The position numbers were made by a program, and so were the translations under genes. 64,000 nt of DNA, taken from the NCBI RefSeq assembly GCF_001659605.2, contig NC_035177.2, forward strand, positions 2,418,611 to 2,482,610. Reading direction: 5' to 3'. The notes below the pieces were generated by a model. That model saw nothing but the letters and a program-made list of their open reading frames with translations. It was not told the DNA's origin and did no database searches. The DNA comes from Manihot esculenta. Taxonomy: Eukaryota; Streptophyta; Magnoliopsida; Malpighiales; Euphorbiaceae. This document shows positions 10,134-22,190 of this stretch, piece by piece. The first letter of the stretch is position 1, and each line of letters opens with the position of its first letter.

Positions 10134-11850
10134 CTTTGTTTTTTAAGCAGCTGTAACGAATTTAATGCTGCAGAAAAGTCACGTATCACACGTCATGTGA
10201 TAGTTGAGTACTCTTCACTAAATTTTTGTGGAAGTTGGTAAGCGCAAGGATGTGATACAGAAAGCTTAAATTTTCAAGCATGGGCTTTTGTTTTTTAGTT
10301 GCAAGGGTGGTGTTTTTTTTTTTTTTTTAATTTATAATCAGGTTCAATATAGGTCAGTTAACTCGTGAAAATATGAGAAGCTTCTTTTGATGCATTCTCA
10401 TATTATCTTGAAAGATCTTGAATTTGCACTCATACTGTCTAGAATTTAAGCTATCAGATACCATTTCTATGGATATGCCATGCAAGAGATGCTTTGCAGC
10501 ATGTTTACTTGAAGATGTATACCATGAACCACAGAAGGACTATGTGATGCTTGAGAAGACTCGAGTGTCTACTCAAATGGTTACATGCTCTGCTGCCCTC
10601 GTGGCTGAAACACTCTAATTCTAAAATCTGTCCACTGGATTGTAGAAGTCGTATATTGGGGCTTGAGTTGATGTTGCAGAGCAACTTCAAGTGTAGGGTC
10701 CTTACCCAAAGAGCAGTGAATAGAGATGCACGGCAAAGGGTCAGGCTCAGAGAACTAAATCAGCTTTAGTTAAATACCATATAGAATGTCTAAAATCATT
10801 GACCTCCAATAAAATCACAAATAAATCAACATATATTAAATTAGTTAATTTTTGTAGAATTATAAGTAAACTACAAAAACAACTATAACATACACATAAT
10901 AGAAGATTTCTCTAATAGTTTAACAATTTTTATTTTTTTGTTAGGATTTGAAATTTAAAAAAAATAGTAATGGTGTATAAAAGAAAATTTATTGAAATAA
11001 TTTTTAAAGAAATGTATCATATATTATATGATGGTTGCATTGCATCTCCCCTATTACCTAAATCTTTTGAGCTTGAAAAGTGCACAAAGAAAATTCAATG
11101 ATACATGAACTAAAACAAAAAAGACATTGATGTCTTAGAAACAATATCATTCTGGGGATAAAAGCGGGCCAAGCTTTCATGCCAGCTGACTCACAATATT
11201 AATAAATCTTATTTGTTTATTATATCTATTTATTTTCCCTTTGGGATTCAAGTTATGCAACTAAATCATTTAGAATATGGTGTGAAAGGAAGAATATTCA
11301 ATAAAAAATGGTGCTTTCAACCTCCCAAATGGCAGCCAGCCCAGCGCTTCTAGCATTCGTAATGCAAAGAGTCTGGATTTGCAGAGCTATGAAAAGCCAT
11401 TTCCTGAAAATCACATGGGTTGAATTCAACTCTTCTCGAAGTTTATTAAAATTTCTGTTGCAGTTTTCTTCAAAAGACGAAGATCAAGGATCAGCCTCAA
11501 TTGTGCATACTCTTTGGACTCACCAATCAGATTGAGAGAATTATGCATAAACAATTGGAGCAGGTAACGGGTTGCTTTTGACTGCACGCATCGTTTGCTG
11601 CATAAATCTCCATTCAATTGTATAATATACATTGCAGTCATGGGTTTGAAAATGCATTCTCACCTATTTTGACGTTTACAAACACTTGCATCCACTTTCA
11701 TCCGTTGATGATGCTTCTCTTCTATACATATATTTATATATATCAACGATAGATTTGTTGTTTGACTGATTCAGCCTCTCTTCTGAAACAAAATAGTCTC
11801 TGTTCCCATGTAAATTCCAAATCTCTACAGTTGGTCAACTCTCTTAGAAA
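10134..11850. other. Intergenic: 3'UTR of the prenyltransferase and upstream region of the dirigent gene
   Basis: Contains a T run at about 10310-10330. No convincing gene was seen. Several short open frames lack family resemblance. Confidence 0.5.
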
Positions 11851-11922
11851 GCTCTATAAATGTACCTGTGCACCAGTCGCTTGCTGTTTAATTAACAAGC
11901 TCTGCAGCCTAAAGACACAGCC
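11828..11922 (+). promoter_or_regulatory. Core promoter and leader of the dirigent gene
   Basis: A TATA-like CTCTATAAAT lies at about 11852-11861, some 65 bp before the start codon. Just upstream, TTGGTCAAC (about 11831-11839) contains a W-box core (TTGAC) on the minus strand. This would fit a stress-induced gene, but it is a common short motif. Confidence 0.5.
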
Positions 11923-12480
11923 ATGGCTCAATCTCTACTCCCCTATGCTCTTGCTGCTTTGCTTTTAGTTCTTTCCCTGGAGGCTGCCTCTGCTGCACAA
12001 CACCACCCCCACAAACTCAAGTCCCTCCACTTTTCACTTTACCAACATGAAACTATCAACAAAACTGGATATATCATAGTGAATGGAGTTGCAGGAGCAA
12101 ACCTCAGCCAAACTGCACTGCCTTTTGGTACCTTATTTGTTTTCGAGGATCCCATGACAGTTACAGCCAACCGTACGTCCAAGGTCATCGGTATTGCAGA
12201 AGGAACTTCCATAACCTCTAGCCTCGATGGGCTTACGAGCATTTCTACTGCTAAGATTACTCTAAGTTTGAAGAACCATAAAGGGTCAATTTCCATTGTT
12301 GGAGGCACGCATAATGTCAAACCTGCAGATCATCCTGTTGTGGGAGGCACTGGTGATTTCTTGTTTGTACAAGGCTATGTAACATCTTCTCCGGTGGATC
12401 TCGTAGGCATCACTGTTGTCTACAAGATTGAATTTCACCTGTACTGGCCTCCATATGCAGAGCAAGTTCATCCAGCCTAG
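11923..12480 (+). CDS. Dirigent protein (secreted)
   Basis: Dirigent proteins have no oxidative activity of their own. They bind phenoxy radicals in the apoplast and steer stereoselective coupling, for example in lignan formation. The 185-residue protein has a signal peptide (hydrophobic residues about 6-20, likely cut after ASA at about 24). Core motifs follow: HETINKTGYIIVNG, FGTLFVFEDP, SKVIGIAEGTS, the VVGGTGDF loop at about 139-146, and an FHLYWPPYA end. Possible N-glycosylation sites are at Asn46, Asn60 and Asn83. Length and single exon match the family. Start chosen at the ATG after the TATA-like box, directly opening the signal peptide. The motifs resemble the widespread DIR22-like branch. 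The product specificity cannot be told. Confidence 0.95.
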   Translation: MAQSLLPYALAALLLVLSLEAASAAQHHPHKLKSLHFSLYQHETINKTGYIIVNGVAGANLSQTALPFGTLFVFEDPMTVTANRTSKVIGIAEGTSITSSLDGLTSISTAKITLSLKNHKGSISIVGGTHNVKPADHPVVGGTGDFLFVQGYVTSSPVDLVGITVVYKIEFHLYWPPYAEQVHPA

Positions 12481-13135
12481 AGGGAAAACTCAAAATCCCA
12501 ATTCAACGACATGTTCAAATAACGAGCCTACGAATCATGCTCAACATTTTTCATTTTGTTCTATGTTTTCTTCTAGCATGGAAATTGGAAAGAATATCAT
12601 TACATTATTTATCAAATATCACTCTCCCACTTCCCCTGATTCTTGGTTTTCTTGGTCAAAGCGCAAAGTAATAGATACAATAAAGCAAGCCTCAGAAATC
12701 ACTATAAAGTTCCAATTTCCATATCTTCATATTCAATAAGGATATAAAAGCTGAAACTATTTATTTAATTGTTTTAAATATAAAATTGGCACCAACAGCT
12801 GTAAAAAGTCATGATTACTAAATTAACTTTTGCCGTAGCAGGTTTAATACAAAAAGGCTCGAGCATTCTTGTAATCCTACCACCTAGATATTTTGAGCAT
12901 GAACAATGCCAAACAAAATCCACCGTTACATGAAAGAATAAAAATGAAATAACGTAAAAAAGCAATTGCTGTTCAGGCCAACAAATGCATGAATGGGAAT
13001 CATTAGACCTCGTGATAGAATTCGAGTATCAAAGCTATGTAGAATACAAAGAAAAATTTATGATAATAAAAAGTAAGCACCATGCCAAGAATTTCACAGG
13101 AAAGTCATCTATGCCAGAGCATTCTGAACCTATAA
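12481..13135. other. Convergent 3' intergenic region
   Basis: 3' ends of the dirigent gene (+) and the SAC gene (-) face each other here. No gene was seen. Confidence 0.5.
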
Positions 13136-16100
13136 TCAATGCCCAGGTTTATGCAAACGAGGCCGATTGCAGAAAATCCGTCCATTAGCCCTCACAAATG
13201 CTGCAATAGCTACAGTAAGGCCTGCCCATATAGTTGAGAAGATTAAGTGACGAAGATCATATCGAACTGCATAAGAGACAAGTAAAAGAGGATAGTCAAT
13301 TGCAGGTAAGAAAAGCTGCAGACATATGGTTATAATAGTACCAACCACCTCAATTTTCCTCCTGTTCAAGGCCAACGACAATCTTACTTTTTATGGTAGA
13401 GGTAATTGACCAAAATACTAAAAGGCAACGTTTGCTCCTTATGGCTAGACTATTCCCTAACTGTTGACCAAGGTACTTTTATCATTATACACGTCCACAT
13501 ACACATTGAAAGGGATAATTCGTACATATATTTATCCAAAATTTTCTAAATGTATGAAAATTTTTTAATTTTTAATAATCGAGCATTGCATTTAATGCAC
13601 ATATTATTTTACTTCAACTTTAGTAAGAATAAAATATTTATTTCAATAATTTTACTCATAATTATATCAAGTAAAGTTTAAACATTAAATATTTATATCA
13701 ACAATGAAAACAAAATGTCATCGACTTAAATTTATAAGGCATATGATCTAGATGAACAGAGATAAATCCAAAAGTTAATTTGATTTTTATAATTCTTAAA
13801 ATAATCTACAAAAAATACTAACTAATGAGAAAAATGGAGAAAACTCCGTTAAAACCTACATTACACAGCAGTAAACAACCCCATCAAATCTGACCAAGGA
13901 AAGAATTTGGGAGTACAGATTGCAGAGAATCTCTCTCTCCATCAGTCTGTCTAAGTGCACTTTCAAATATATATGCATGCACATGCACACGTATGCCTGT
14001 GGATGTTAATGATCTTTTATTTATCACAAAATAAGACAGTGCATTTCCTTTCCTTTTGTTGATCATTCACTCTAAGTTGTTCATTAGATGTTCTCACAGA
14101 CAATAACCATGTCCCTATGTTTAATTTACTGGACAGAAAAAAGCAAGGTGAATGGAAACTCAACGTTTAAAAATTTTAACCCCACATGTAACTGCCTCCA
14201 GGCCACTCACAATTATAGGTGGAGATCATATACGAGATACCTTTCTCAATGTCAAACTAACTATTTTATCCAATCATCAAGTTTCTTCAAGCTGCAATAA
14301 CAGATTTCCATCTATATGTACACATGATTTAATAAAGTTGGCTGTTTGCTTTTTGGTCCCGATGTCCTATAGGGTGAATATTGCTATCAACCCTTTATGT
14401 GAATCACATACAAACATACTACAAACTTTGAATATTTTGCTCCATGAGGAGTACTAGTCAGCTCACCTTGCCGAAGTGACATAAGGGTAAAAAAGAACCC
14501 AGTCAAGACCAATGATAGCGCCAGCGGAAAAGACTGCAAAGAGAATTTGAAATTATACTGAGTAGGTAGTCTAAGTAATGATATACAGTTATACACAATA
14601 AATCAAATTTATAAAACATTAAGAATCTTGTCCACATCCAGACTCAACTTCATGGTTAAAAATGTCAAGGGAAGTTGCAAAGACTATTTTGGGAGAAAGC
14701 AAGTAACAGCTCAGATCCATCATCATTGTGAATCCAACTTTATTAATAGCTTAGGATATGCTCGACAATGACATGTAGCAATTCAGCACAAATTTGATAT
14801 TTTATTATTAACATGGATACTGAGAAGACCAAGGCGTAAAATATATATTAAAAAAAGAATCTTATTTGACTTTTACTCACAGCTATATTCTCGAGGCCTC
14901 CAGTTTGAGAAGGAGGGGTCATATCTCGGCTCACAGACATAATGTAATGCCCATGTAAGAGATCAATTGCATCCTTCACATGCATGCAAAAAATGAAAAA
15001 GCCGGTCGATAAACCATTGAAAATGTTATAGAAGAGATAATTCTCTTAATAAGACATATATCATTGTAGTTAGATAACCTTTATCAAAATAATTTTTTTT
15101 AAAGGGAAATACCAAGGAAACCAAGCTCAGGTACAACAAATTGCTATTATAAAACAAATAAATAAAATCATCATCATCCAACAAAAGCAAGGTAATAGTT
15201 ACAAAAGATTATTATCGACTACTGACCAGCAAAGCTTTACAAGAAATAACTGTTTTTATCAAACAAATAAATAACATAGGATCTTCCAAGCAAAGAAAGT
15301 TCATAGAATATATTGGCTAGCTAAATTAGCTCATTGAAGCTTCAACACAAAAAATTATTACCAACTAATAAGCATAAAACATTCATTTCTTTCATTAATT
15401 CACCACACGTGCACAAAGGGAAATTTTTTATGACAAATGATAATATTTCTTCCATAGCCATTTATCTGTAACTTGAATGAAGTGAAGGATGACCACCTGT
15501 TTTACACCATCAGAGAAGTTATTGAAGTAATAACGAGCAAGTGCATTCCAACCATCTTTAAGGATCCCTTGGGCTGTCCGCTGGCCACATCTGCAATGCA
15601 AGAGGAGTAAGAAGTAAGAACTTGGAGAAAGCAAAGGACAAGAATAGTAAGAATGTCAATGCAAGCAAATATGGCAAACATAACTCAGATACTGAAGTAT
15701 GTAATAAAGCTTTTAGACCAAAAGCATCAAAAGTAGGGAGTATTGCAATGAGCAGAAAGAGAATATAAAGTGTGTCATTATGAAATAGGCACAATGCATT
15801 TGAAAAAGTTAAGACTGCCAAATCTCCACATTTGTTGAGATCAATGAACTAAAGGATGAATGCTGACCTTGCTACCAGTAGGTTTTAGTCTTCTCTATAG
15901 TTAAAAAAGCTAGTAGCAGGAAAAAAAATAAAGCACAAAGATTTCAATATATACATAATTATCCAAACACAGAGGAATGGAATAAATTACATGTAAAAGA
16001 AAAATTGCCACAAACATTGAACCATAAGTGCACCTCATGAGCACTGCACTGGTCATCATAGTGTACCAATTACCAAAGGACAATAATGAAAACAATAGGC

Positions 16101-17107
16101 AAAAGTCTAGAAAAGTACCATGTCCTTTAATGCCTTGACATTAAGGGTACCATTTTTTTTCAATGCCTTGACAATAAAGGGACAGGAATTTTTTGCATCA
16201 TTATACTGCTACCAATTTGACAAGTTTCATTAAACTTGTGTTAAAATACTATTTCTATGCATGAAATTACTCGTACAAAAACAGATGTTTTATCAATGAT
16301 ATTTGTAGTGTCTTGTAAAAAGAAAGAAATGAGCACTGTAAAGTCGAGATCAACAAGCATTTGCAAATGCCATTTCAGGAAAATTTCAAAAAGCTTCATG
16401 CCATTAATCTTCAGCAAGTGTAGCATAAGCATATTTTGCATAAAAAAGCTTATAAATGGATCTGCAGAAGGGTACCTTACAAAATCTCCTTTTAAAGCAG
16501 GAGTTCCAGAATATTGAATGCTTATGTCATCCCCATGGTTGGCCCATACTGAAGACAAAAACCGTAGAAACCAAAATGTCAACATTCAAATGTTAGAGAA
16601 TTGTGTTAATAGTAGCAGGTAAGCATAAAGATGCTAACGACCTAGTGAATTTTATAAATATTCTTAAAGAGCAAGTAGAAAATATGAATGTACTCAACTC
16701 ACATATCTTAAAGCTGTCATCAAAATTTGGGTGTGAGCTAATTTTTTCTTCTGCAGCAAAAGCACCAATCCTTCTAAGTTGGATTTCCAACATTCTTCGA
16801 CCAATCATGCTCTGTGTCCATAAATACACATGGGTATAAGAATTAAGAAGGAAATGATCTATCCATACGATGCCATGGAAAATTTCAGCTCGACATTCTG
16901 GAAGCCCAGGAGAATCCAACTTCTTAATTTGCAAAATATATACTAATTATCTGTTTTGACTCTAATCAAACCCATAAGGAAAAGTATTGTTGTTGAAATT
17001 AACCTACCTGGGTAACGTTTGTACGGTCTAAACAATCAATACAGTTGGTCCTTACAACCCCAGTTTGCTCCTTTATTTTCTCACCTTTTTCATTCAACAA
17101 AAGGTAC
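13136..17107 (-). pseudogene. SAC-domain phosphoinositide phosphatase, 3' half only (5'-truncated gene)
   Basis: Seven exons join in frame on the minus strand: about 17107-17008, 16811-16703, 16548-16476, 15590-15497, 14973-14881, 14533-14467 and 13266-13136. The first holds the catalytic C-x5-R box (RTNCIDCLDRTNVTQ). The next ones hold [43 protein letters not shown] and DAIDLLHGHYIMSVSRD, all typical of plant SAC6/7/8-type (RHD4-like) enzymes. The last two exons carry two hydrophobic segments (SFPLALSLVLTGFFFTL and LIFSTIWAGLTVAIAAF) that anchor the protein in a membrane, with the end FCNRPRLHKPGH. These enzymes dephosphorylate phosphoinositides such as PI4P. All visible phases match and no stop is seen. 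The exons for the N-terminal SAC half are not found before 18.8 kb, where RPA1 ends. I therefore call it truncated, although a missed far-upstream exon cannot be fully excluded. Confidence 0.8.
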
Positions 17108-17224
17108 CTATCCAGTTATAAAGAAGGTCAGAAATTACCAAAATGTCAAAGCCAAGCTAATCATGAGAAGTGGATATTGGGACAACCTCTCTCCCTGTCT
17201 CTCCTTGTGAGTACCAATTTCTGG

Positions 17225-17360
17225 AGGTTAAAAAATATGTTGCCATGTTTGTCAAGGTCTAGATCAAGATCCCACTCGAGGCCCAGATCAAGGTCCAGAT
17301 CTAGATCCTTGCCTCGACCAAGGCATAGATCACGGTCTCGAAGTCGTGGCAGGTATTAAC
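17225..17360 (+). other. Arg/Ser-dipeptide coding-like stretch
   Basis: A run of degenerate AGATC(A/T)AG and CGACCA units reads SRSRSRSHSRPRSR and similar up to a TAA near 17359, like the RS tail of splicing factors. No RNA-recognition domain is found in front of it, and the upstream DNA is a SAC-gene intron on the other strand. It may be the last exon of an undetected + strand gene, an inserted fragment, or a chance low-complexity frame. Confidence 0.35.
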
Positions 17361-17446
17361 TCTGGGGTCTTGGCATTCCATTGATTATGCTTTTGGCATA
17401 TGCAATTGCCGTGTTTGGAACATATTAAGAAGTTTTCACTATCATG

Positions 17447-17747
17447 GTTTGCAGCAGTGCATGCAGCCGTGCCCTTCATAGCTATGCTTAGGAAGTCTGT
17501 TGTGATGCCCAAAACTGCTATGGCTCTGACCATTGGAGCTTCTATCCTGGGGCAGGTTATTGGTTCTAGAGCTGAGAGGCACCGACTCAAAGCAGTAGCT
17601 GAGAGGAATAGCATAGCAGCAGAGACAGCAATTGTTGCTGCAGTGGCAGCCACGGGATATAGCACGACGCAGGTTAGTTGCAGTGCTGGTGGTCAATGTG
17701 GTAAAGAAGGGATGACATGGGATCCACTCTATATCAAGGCCGCTTGA
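17447..17747 (+). CDS. Unrecognised short protein or exon with a hydrophobic N-terminus
   Basis: The frame reads AVHAAVPFIAMLRKSVVMPK, then TIGASILGQVIGSRAERHRL, then an alanine-rich stretch, and ends WDPLYIKAA. A good acceptor (TATCATGGTTTGCAG) ends at about 17457, so this looks like a last exon rather than a complete gene. It is followed by 3'UTR-like DNA with GAAATAAATATG at about 17957. The codon pattern and the alternation of a hydrophobic segment with a basic one look coding. I do not recognise the family. It sits where the missing 5' half of the SAC gene should be, on the opposite strand. Confidence 0.4.
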
Positions 17748-17749
17748 CC

Positions 17750-18823
17750 CACTTCCTCATCAAATAACGTGTGTCGCTAATATCACAGGCTGCAACTAGA
17801 GGGTGAAATAGAACTTACATCCATTATCAATAGCTGGTGATTGTAAAATATCTGCAGTTCATCGTATCCTTATGACTGTGTATTCCTCGTACTTTTATGA
17901 ACTGCTGTGTTAAAGATGACACCAAACTCAGTTCTCGTGCAGAACGCTTTATGTTTATGAAATAAATATGTTTGTGTTTCATGAAATTCTTATTCTCTCG
18001 AGCAGCTTAAAGATTATATTTTTGTAAAGTTTGCTTGAAGTTCAAAAAGAGAATCCCACTTAACAATTTTGTTTACCAGTAATGATTTCTGGGATTTGCA
18101 TGAGACCATTGCAAGAATCCAACTGAGTTTACAGTTGCACTTTTGCTACTGATTGAAACGTATCTAATTTAATTTACAATTAATTTTAATAGTTTCGAAC
18201 TAATATATTAAGGTAATATATTTCTAAATGGTATTCCAGATAATAACATCAACCAGACTATTACATGGATAAAATCTAATGCAACTGCGTGAAGAAAGGC
18301 AATGGAGTAAGAAAGAAGGAAAGAAACAACATAAGCATAGAGATAATCGATATTAAAGATTATATTACCCTTTAGTTGTGGAACACAATGCCATTAAGCT
18401 AGAAAAGAAACTCTGTAACCATAGAAGGCCCATAAAACATTTTAACTGGTACGATCACCAACACAAAGGTATCCCAACATAATTGGAAAAAGAAAACCCA
18501 GTTGGAGAAAGTGTACTCTACAAACACAATGCATAATATAACATAATACAGGAACTACTTTGAAAAGGATAAGGTAATTGTAGGAGTCCGAACCAGATAT
18601 AAAAGGAAAACGATCAAACTCATATAGATATTGTAGCTTTGACCCATAGCATCCTTTGAATAGTATTAAACTATAAAAGATACTATTTATGGTCCCAAAA
18701 TTCTGTACACAAAGCTCATAAACCCTAATGCAAAACACCAAATTCAAAACTTCAAACACTATCCATTATATTCAACAAAGCAGGCAGCTTATTTTACATA
18801 CTTGCTGCATCTTTCCAGATACT
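17750..18823. other. Convergent intergenic region before RPA1
   Basis: 3'UTR-like DNA of the + strand fragment, then the likely 3'UTR of RPA1. No further gene was seen. Confidence 0.5.
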
Positions 18824-21800
18824 TCAGAAACCGCTGAACTGTGGCTTTGATATGCCCCCAAACCTCCCAGAGCTACCATAAGCTGGAGGAACAGCAGTCG
18901 GCCCTGGGCAATCCCTTGCCCAATGCCCAATTTGATGGCATTTGTAGCATTCACCACCACCACCACTGCCCATAGAAGGCGTATTATTGACATAGGCCCC
19001 TCTCTCAGACTGCCTGGGAGCATTCATGATACTAGGGCAATTTGATGAGGTATGAGTAGTAGCACCACAGCTGTTACAAGAATAATTAGCTGTAGGAAAC
19101 CTAGCACTATACTGGTTTCCATAATGACCCACCTCATTTGGCAGTGAAACAAATTCTCTAGCAGCATAACTACTGTTGCCACCTTGATTAGATCCCACTG
19201 GTCCACCTTGTCTACCACCACTTTCAAAACCAGTGTTGTTTGCTCCAGAGAGAGGATAATTCGGCTCCATTTTGGGGGCAAAAGGAGCAGAATTTCCTGA
19301 GTTGAACTTTTCCATCATTTCCAGAAGAAATTTGGACTGGGATGAGTAATTCACCTTTTCTGCTCTTACCACAGTTGATTTTACACGCTGCTCATCACTG
19401 AATGTCTCCTCCTTCACTTTCAACTTGAACATAAATTTACTAAACAAAACCTGCCGAATAATTTTAGAAAACCTCTCATCGTCTTGTTCTTCATATTTCA
19501 AGAAGTGCAGATCTTTCGCAGATATTCCCATTATCTCTTCAGCACTCTCTTGAAATGCAGTCACCCATGTAATGCCAGTATGATCCTGTATTTGAAACTG
19601 GAGGATGTATCTGTAGTCACATTCATCCATAGACTGATCGCACTTCTCACACCTCCACTTCCCATCTCCATTATTTGTTACCTTCTTGTTGCATGGTCGG
19701 TCACCAGACATGAGGGGGCAAGCTGTATAGCAGAAATTGTCAGACTTGATGAATATCACAGTTGCACTGACAGTGATCCAATCTGGCTTCTCAGAAGTCC
19801 CTAGCCTCTCATCCTTAATTTGAGAAACAGTTTTTTGAACATCTGTCCTACCAACACTTGCCATTTCTCTTGAAATAGAGAGGGAAGGCATGTTTCTCCC
19901 TTCCTTCTCAAACCATTCCTTCAGCCTTCGAGCCTCTGGAAAATCAGGATCAATAAATAGCTGACTGGTAGAGATAGTCCCGACTGCCTTCCCATTAAAA
20001 TCACTCACCCTACCAGATTTAACAGCTAGAACAGGAAAACCACCAGAATCACACATATTCTGCAGCCTTTGTCCCTCTGCATTGCAGAAATTTCCCCATA
20101 GTGTTAATTCAACACTTCGGCCTGACATATCTTTCAACTGGAGGGTTCTCTTCTGGGTTTCTGTACCATTTTTCCTCATTATTGAAGCTGAAGGAGTAAT
20201 AGAAGTTACCATACCAATTAAATCCACAACACTGTTATTATCAATGCCCTCAATTTCAGTTATGGAACGGAAATGAAATTGCTGCCTAGGAATCGCACTG
20301 TCATCCTCAAAACAGGGTTGAATTATTGAAGTGCTCTCCAGAAAAATTTCCAAATCATTGCGAAGGTGGTTGAAATTCTTTTGAGCAGGTTTTAGATTTC
20401 CCCTGGAAATCAAATAAACTTTCCCAGCTTCAATCTGGTGATAAAATTGATCAGCCACAGCATTAAAGCAGGTTACTCTAATTTCTCCACCATCAGAATC
20501 AAGAAGATCAAAAGAGAACACCTTTCCATCACCACGGGGATTATTGTAGTGCCTAAGCTCTCCTTTTGCTGTCACCCTGCCTTGATTGTCCATCTACCTT
20601 GATATGGATTGAGTGCTGAAATCGGCATTATCCTTGGGGGAGCTTCATTCTTAGCCACTGGTCCTCTATTAGAATACATTGGAGGTGGTTGTTGATATGC
20701 TGGACGAGGGGCATAGGAATAAGTGCTAGGAGTCTGTGAAATTTCTGGTCTAGGGTTGCGAAAGCCTGCATTAGCAACAGGTTCGGCTTTCAGATGAGAT
20801 GGAGGTATATTTGGTGCCCCATGTCTTCCTGAGTCAAAATTGCTTGAATTAGAACTACTATGCAACTGATTCATTCTAGGGTTTTGGGGAGATGCCACAG
20901 CCAAATTTGAGTTTTCCACCATCCCACCAGCAAGTGAACTACTACCAAATGATTGAGGATTTGCAAGATTGTTAACTGGTTGATCAGTGGAGGATTGTGG
21001 AGGCCCCAAAGATTTTTGTGCTGACACAGGATGTCCCATGAGAGCACATTCTTCAACTATCACAATCAATTCCAGGATGATAATAATCCTGCTTTCAGTA
21101 AAGCAAAAAATCATAATGTCAACCACAAGAATATGACAAAGGACTGTACAACAACAAACAAACAATTAAGGGTCCAACAATCCAAGAACTAGCAGAGTAG
21201 AGCGATGTAAATTGATACCCAGAGAGATCCTCTTTTGTCACACAAGTCACAGCTAAAACTAAAAAATTGACCTTTCATTTACTTATTCCCTTCAATAACC
21301 ATCCTTTTCATTCACTTAACTTGAATCATCAAAGACAGCTTTGTGAACCAACATACTATTTCATTCTTCCGTTAAATGATTACCGCATATCCCTTAAGGT
21401 AGTCAAATGATATCTTTTATTATTTAGTTACATTCATGCTCCAACAGCAATTCCACAAATAATAATCACAAATATTGCTAAATAGCCTGCATGACTTTGA
21501 GATAGGGAACACTTCTATAGGCCTTTAAAGTAACTTCTCATTATACATTATTAAATACTTTAACTATAGAATTCGTTTCCATTAGTCTGGTTATAAACAT
21601 GAACATATATATGCAAAGAAAGACTTATAATAACATGGGCCAAGCTTACATGCGTCCTTGAACGGTGGTACAAGTGTACTGAATCAACTGGACAACAGAA
21701 CCAGGGCGCAAGTGTCCATCTTTAACCAAATGGTTAATCTGAGTCCCCAGCATTGCTTGCTGTAAGTGAGACCCATCTGAAAGCACGAGGCGGAACCGGT

Positions 21801-21933
21801 CACTCTGTTGGGGCTGCTTGGTCTGCACCTGCTTCAGCTCTGTCACCTGCAGCGTTGGCTTCAACTCTGCGGCCGTTGCCCCTCCGCTCGTTATCTTTGA
21901 AATCGCTCCCTCCGTCAGATTCACCATCCCCAT
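18824..21933 (-). CDS. RPA1: Replication protein A 70-kDa subunit (RPA1, C/E-like), with apparent frameshift
   Basis: Large subunit of the nuclear single-stranded-DNA-binding complex used in replication, recombination and repair. Exon 1 (21933-21650) starts MGMVNLTEGAISKI and encodes the N-terminal OB domain. Exon 2 (21088-18824) holds a Pro/Ser/Asn-rich linker, DBD-A (NPYQGRWTIK, then YNNPRGDGKVFSFDL and IRVTCFN), DBD-B (VVDLIGMVTSI, TLWGNFCN) and DBD-C with its zinc ribbon (CPLMSGDRPC, WRCEKCDQ). It ends in two CCHC knuckles, CNSCGATTHTSSNC and CYKCHQIGHWARDC, a tail known from the plant RPA1C/E branch. With a continuous frame the protein would be about 849 residues. At about 20573-20582 one base is missing: WTIKA runs into a TGA, while the rest (RVTAKGELRHY) continues in the next frame. 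This is either a real null allele, a pseudogene or a sequence error. The rest of the gene looks well conserved. Confidence 0.92.
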
Positions 21934-22190
21934 TCAACACTCCTGGGAGTGCGGGAAATTGAGCGTTTGGAGAGCGAGAAAAATTAATTAGAAGAATTTT
22001 TAATGGGTGAACACGAAAATTTTGGTGTTTGGATAGGTGGAAAGCAAGAGAAAAGTGATTAATCGGATTGAGCGAAAAAAAGTGTAGATTTGAAAAACCC
22101 TAGCTGAGAGGAAACTAAGAGCCCGCCAGGATTTTGAGAGGGAAACGCCTGGTCTCCTCGCTTTTGCATATTTCTATGTGAAAATTTTAG
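21934..22190 (-). promoter_or_regulatory. 5'UTR and promoter region of RPA1
   Basis: GA-rich DNA just upstream of the RPA1 start codon, then AT-rich sequence. No distinct box could be assigned. Confidence 0.35.

Noticed and set aside
12039..12320. Open frame antisense to the dirigent gene
   Set aside because: Shadow of a real coding region. No family resemblance.
17442..17696. Cysteine-rich minus-strand frame opposite the unrecognised exon
   Set aside because: The + strand reading has better protein character and splice and 3'UTR context.
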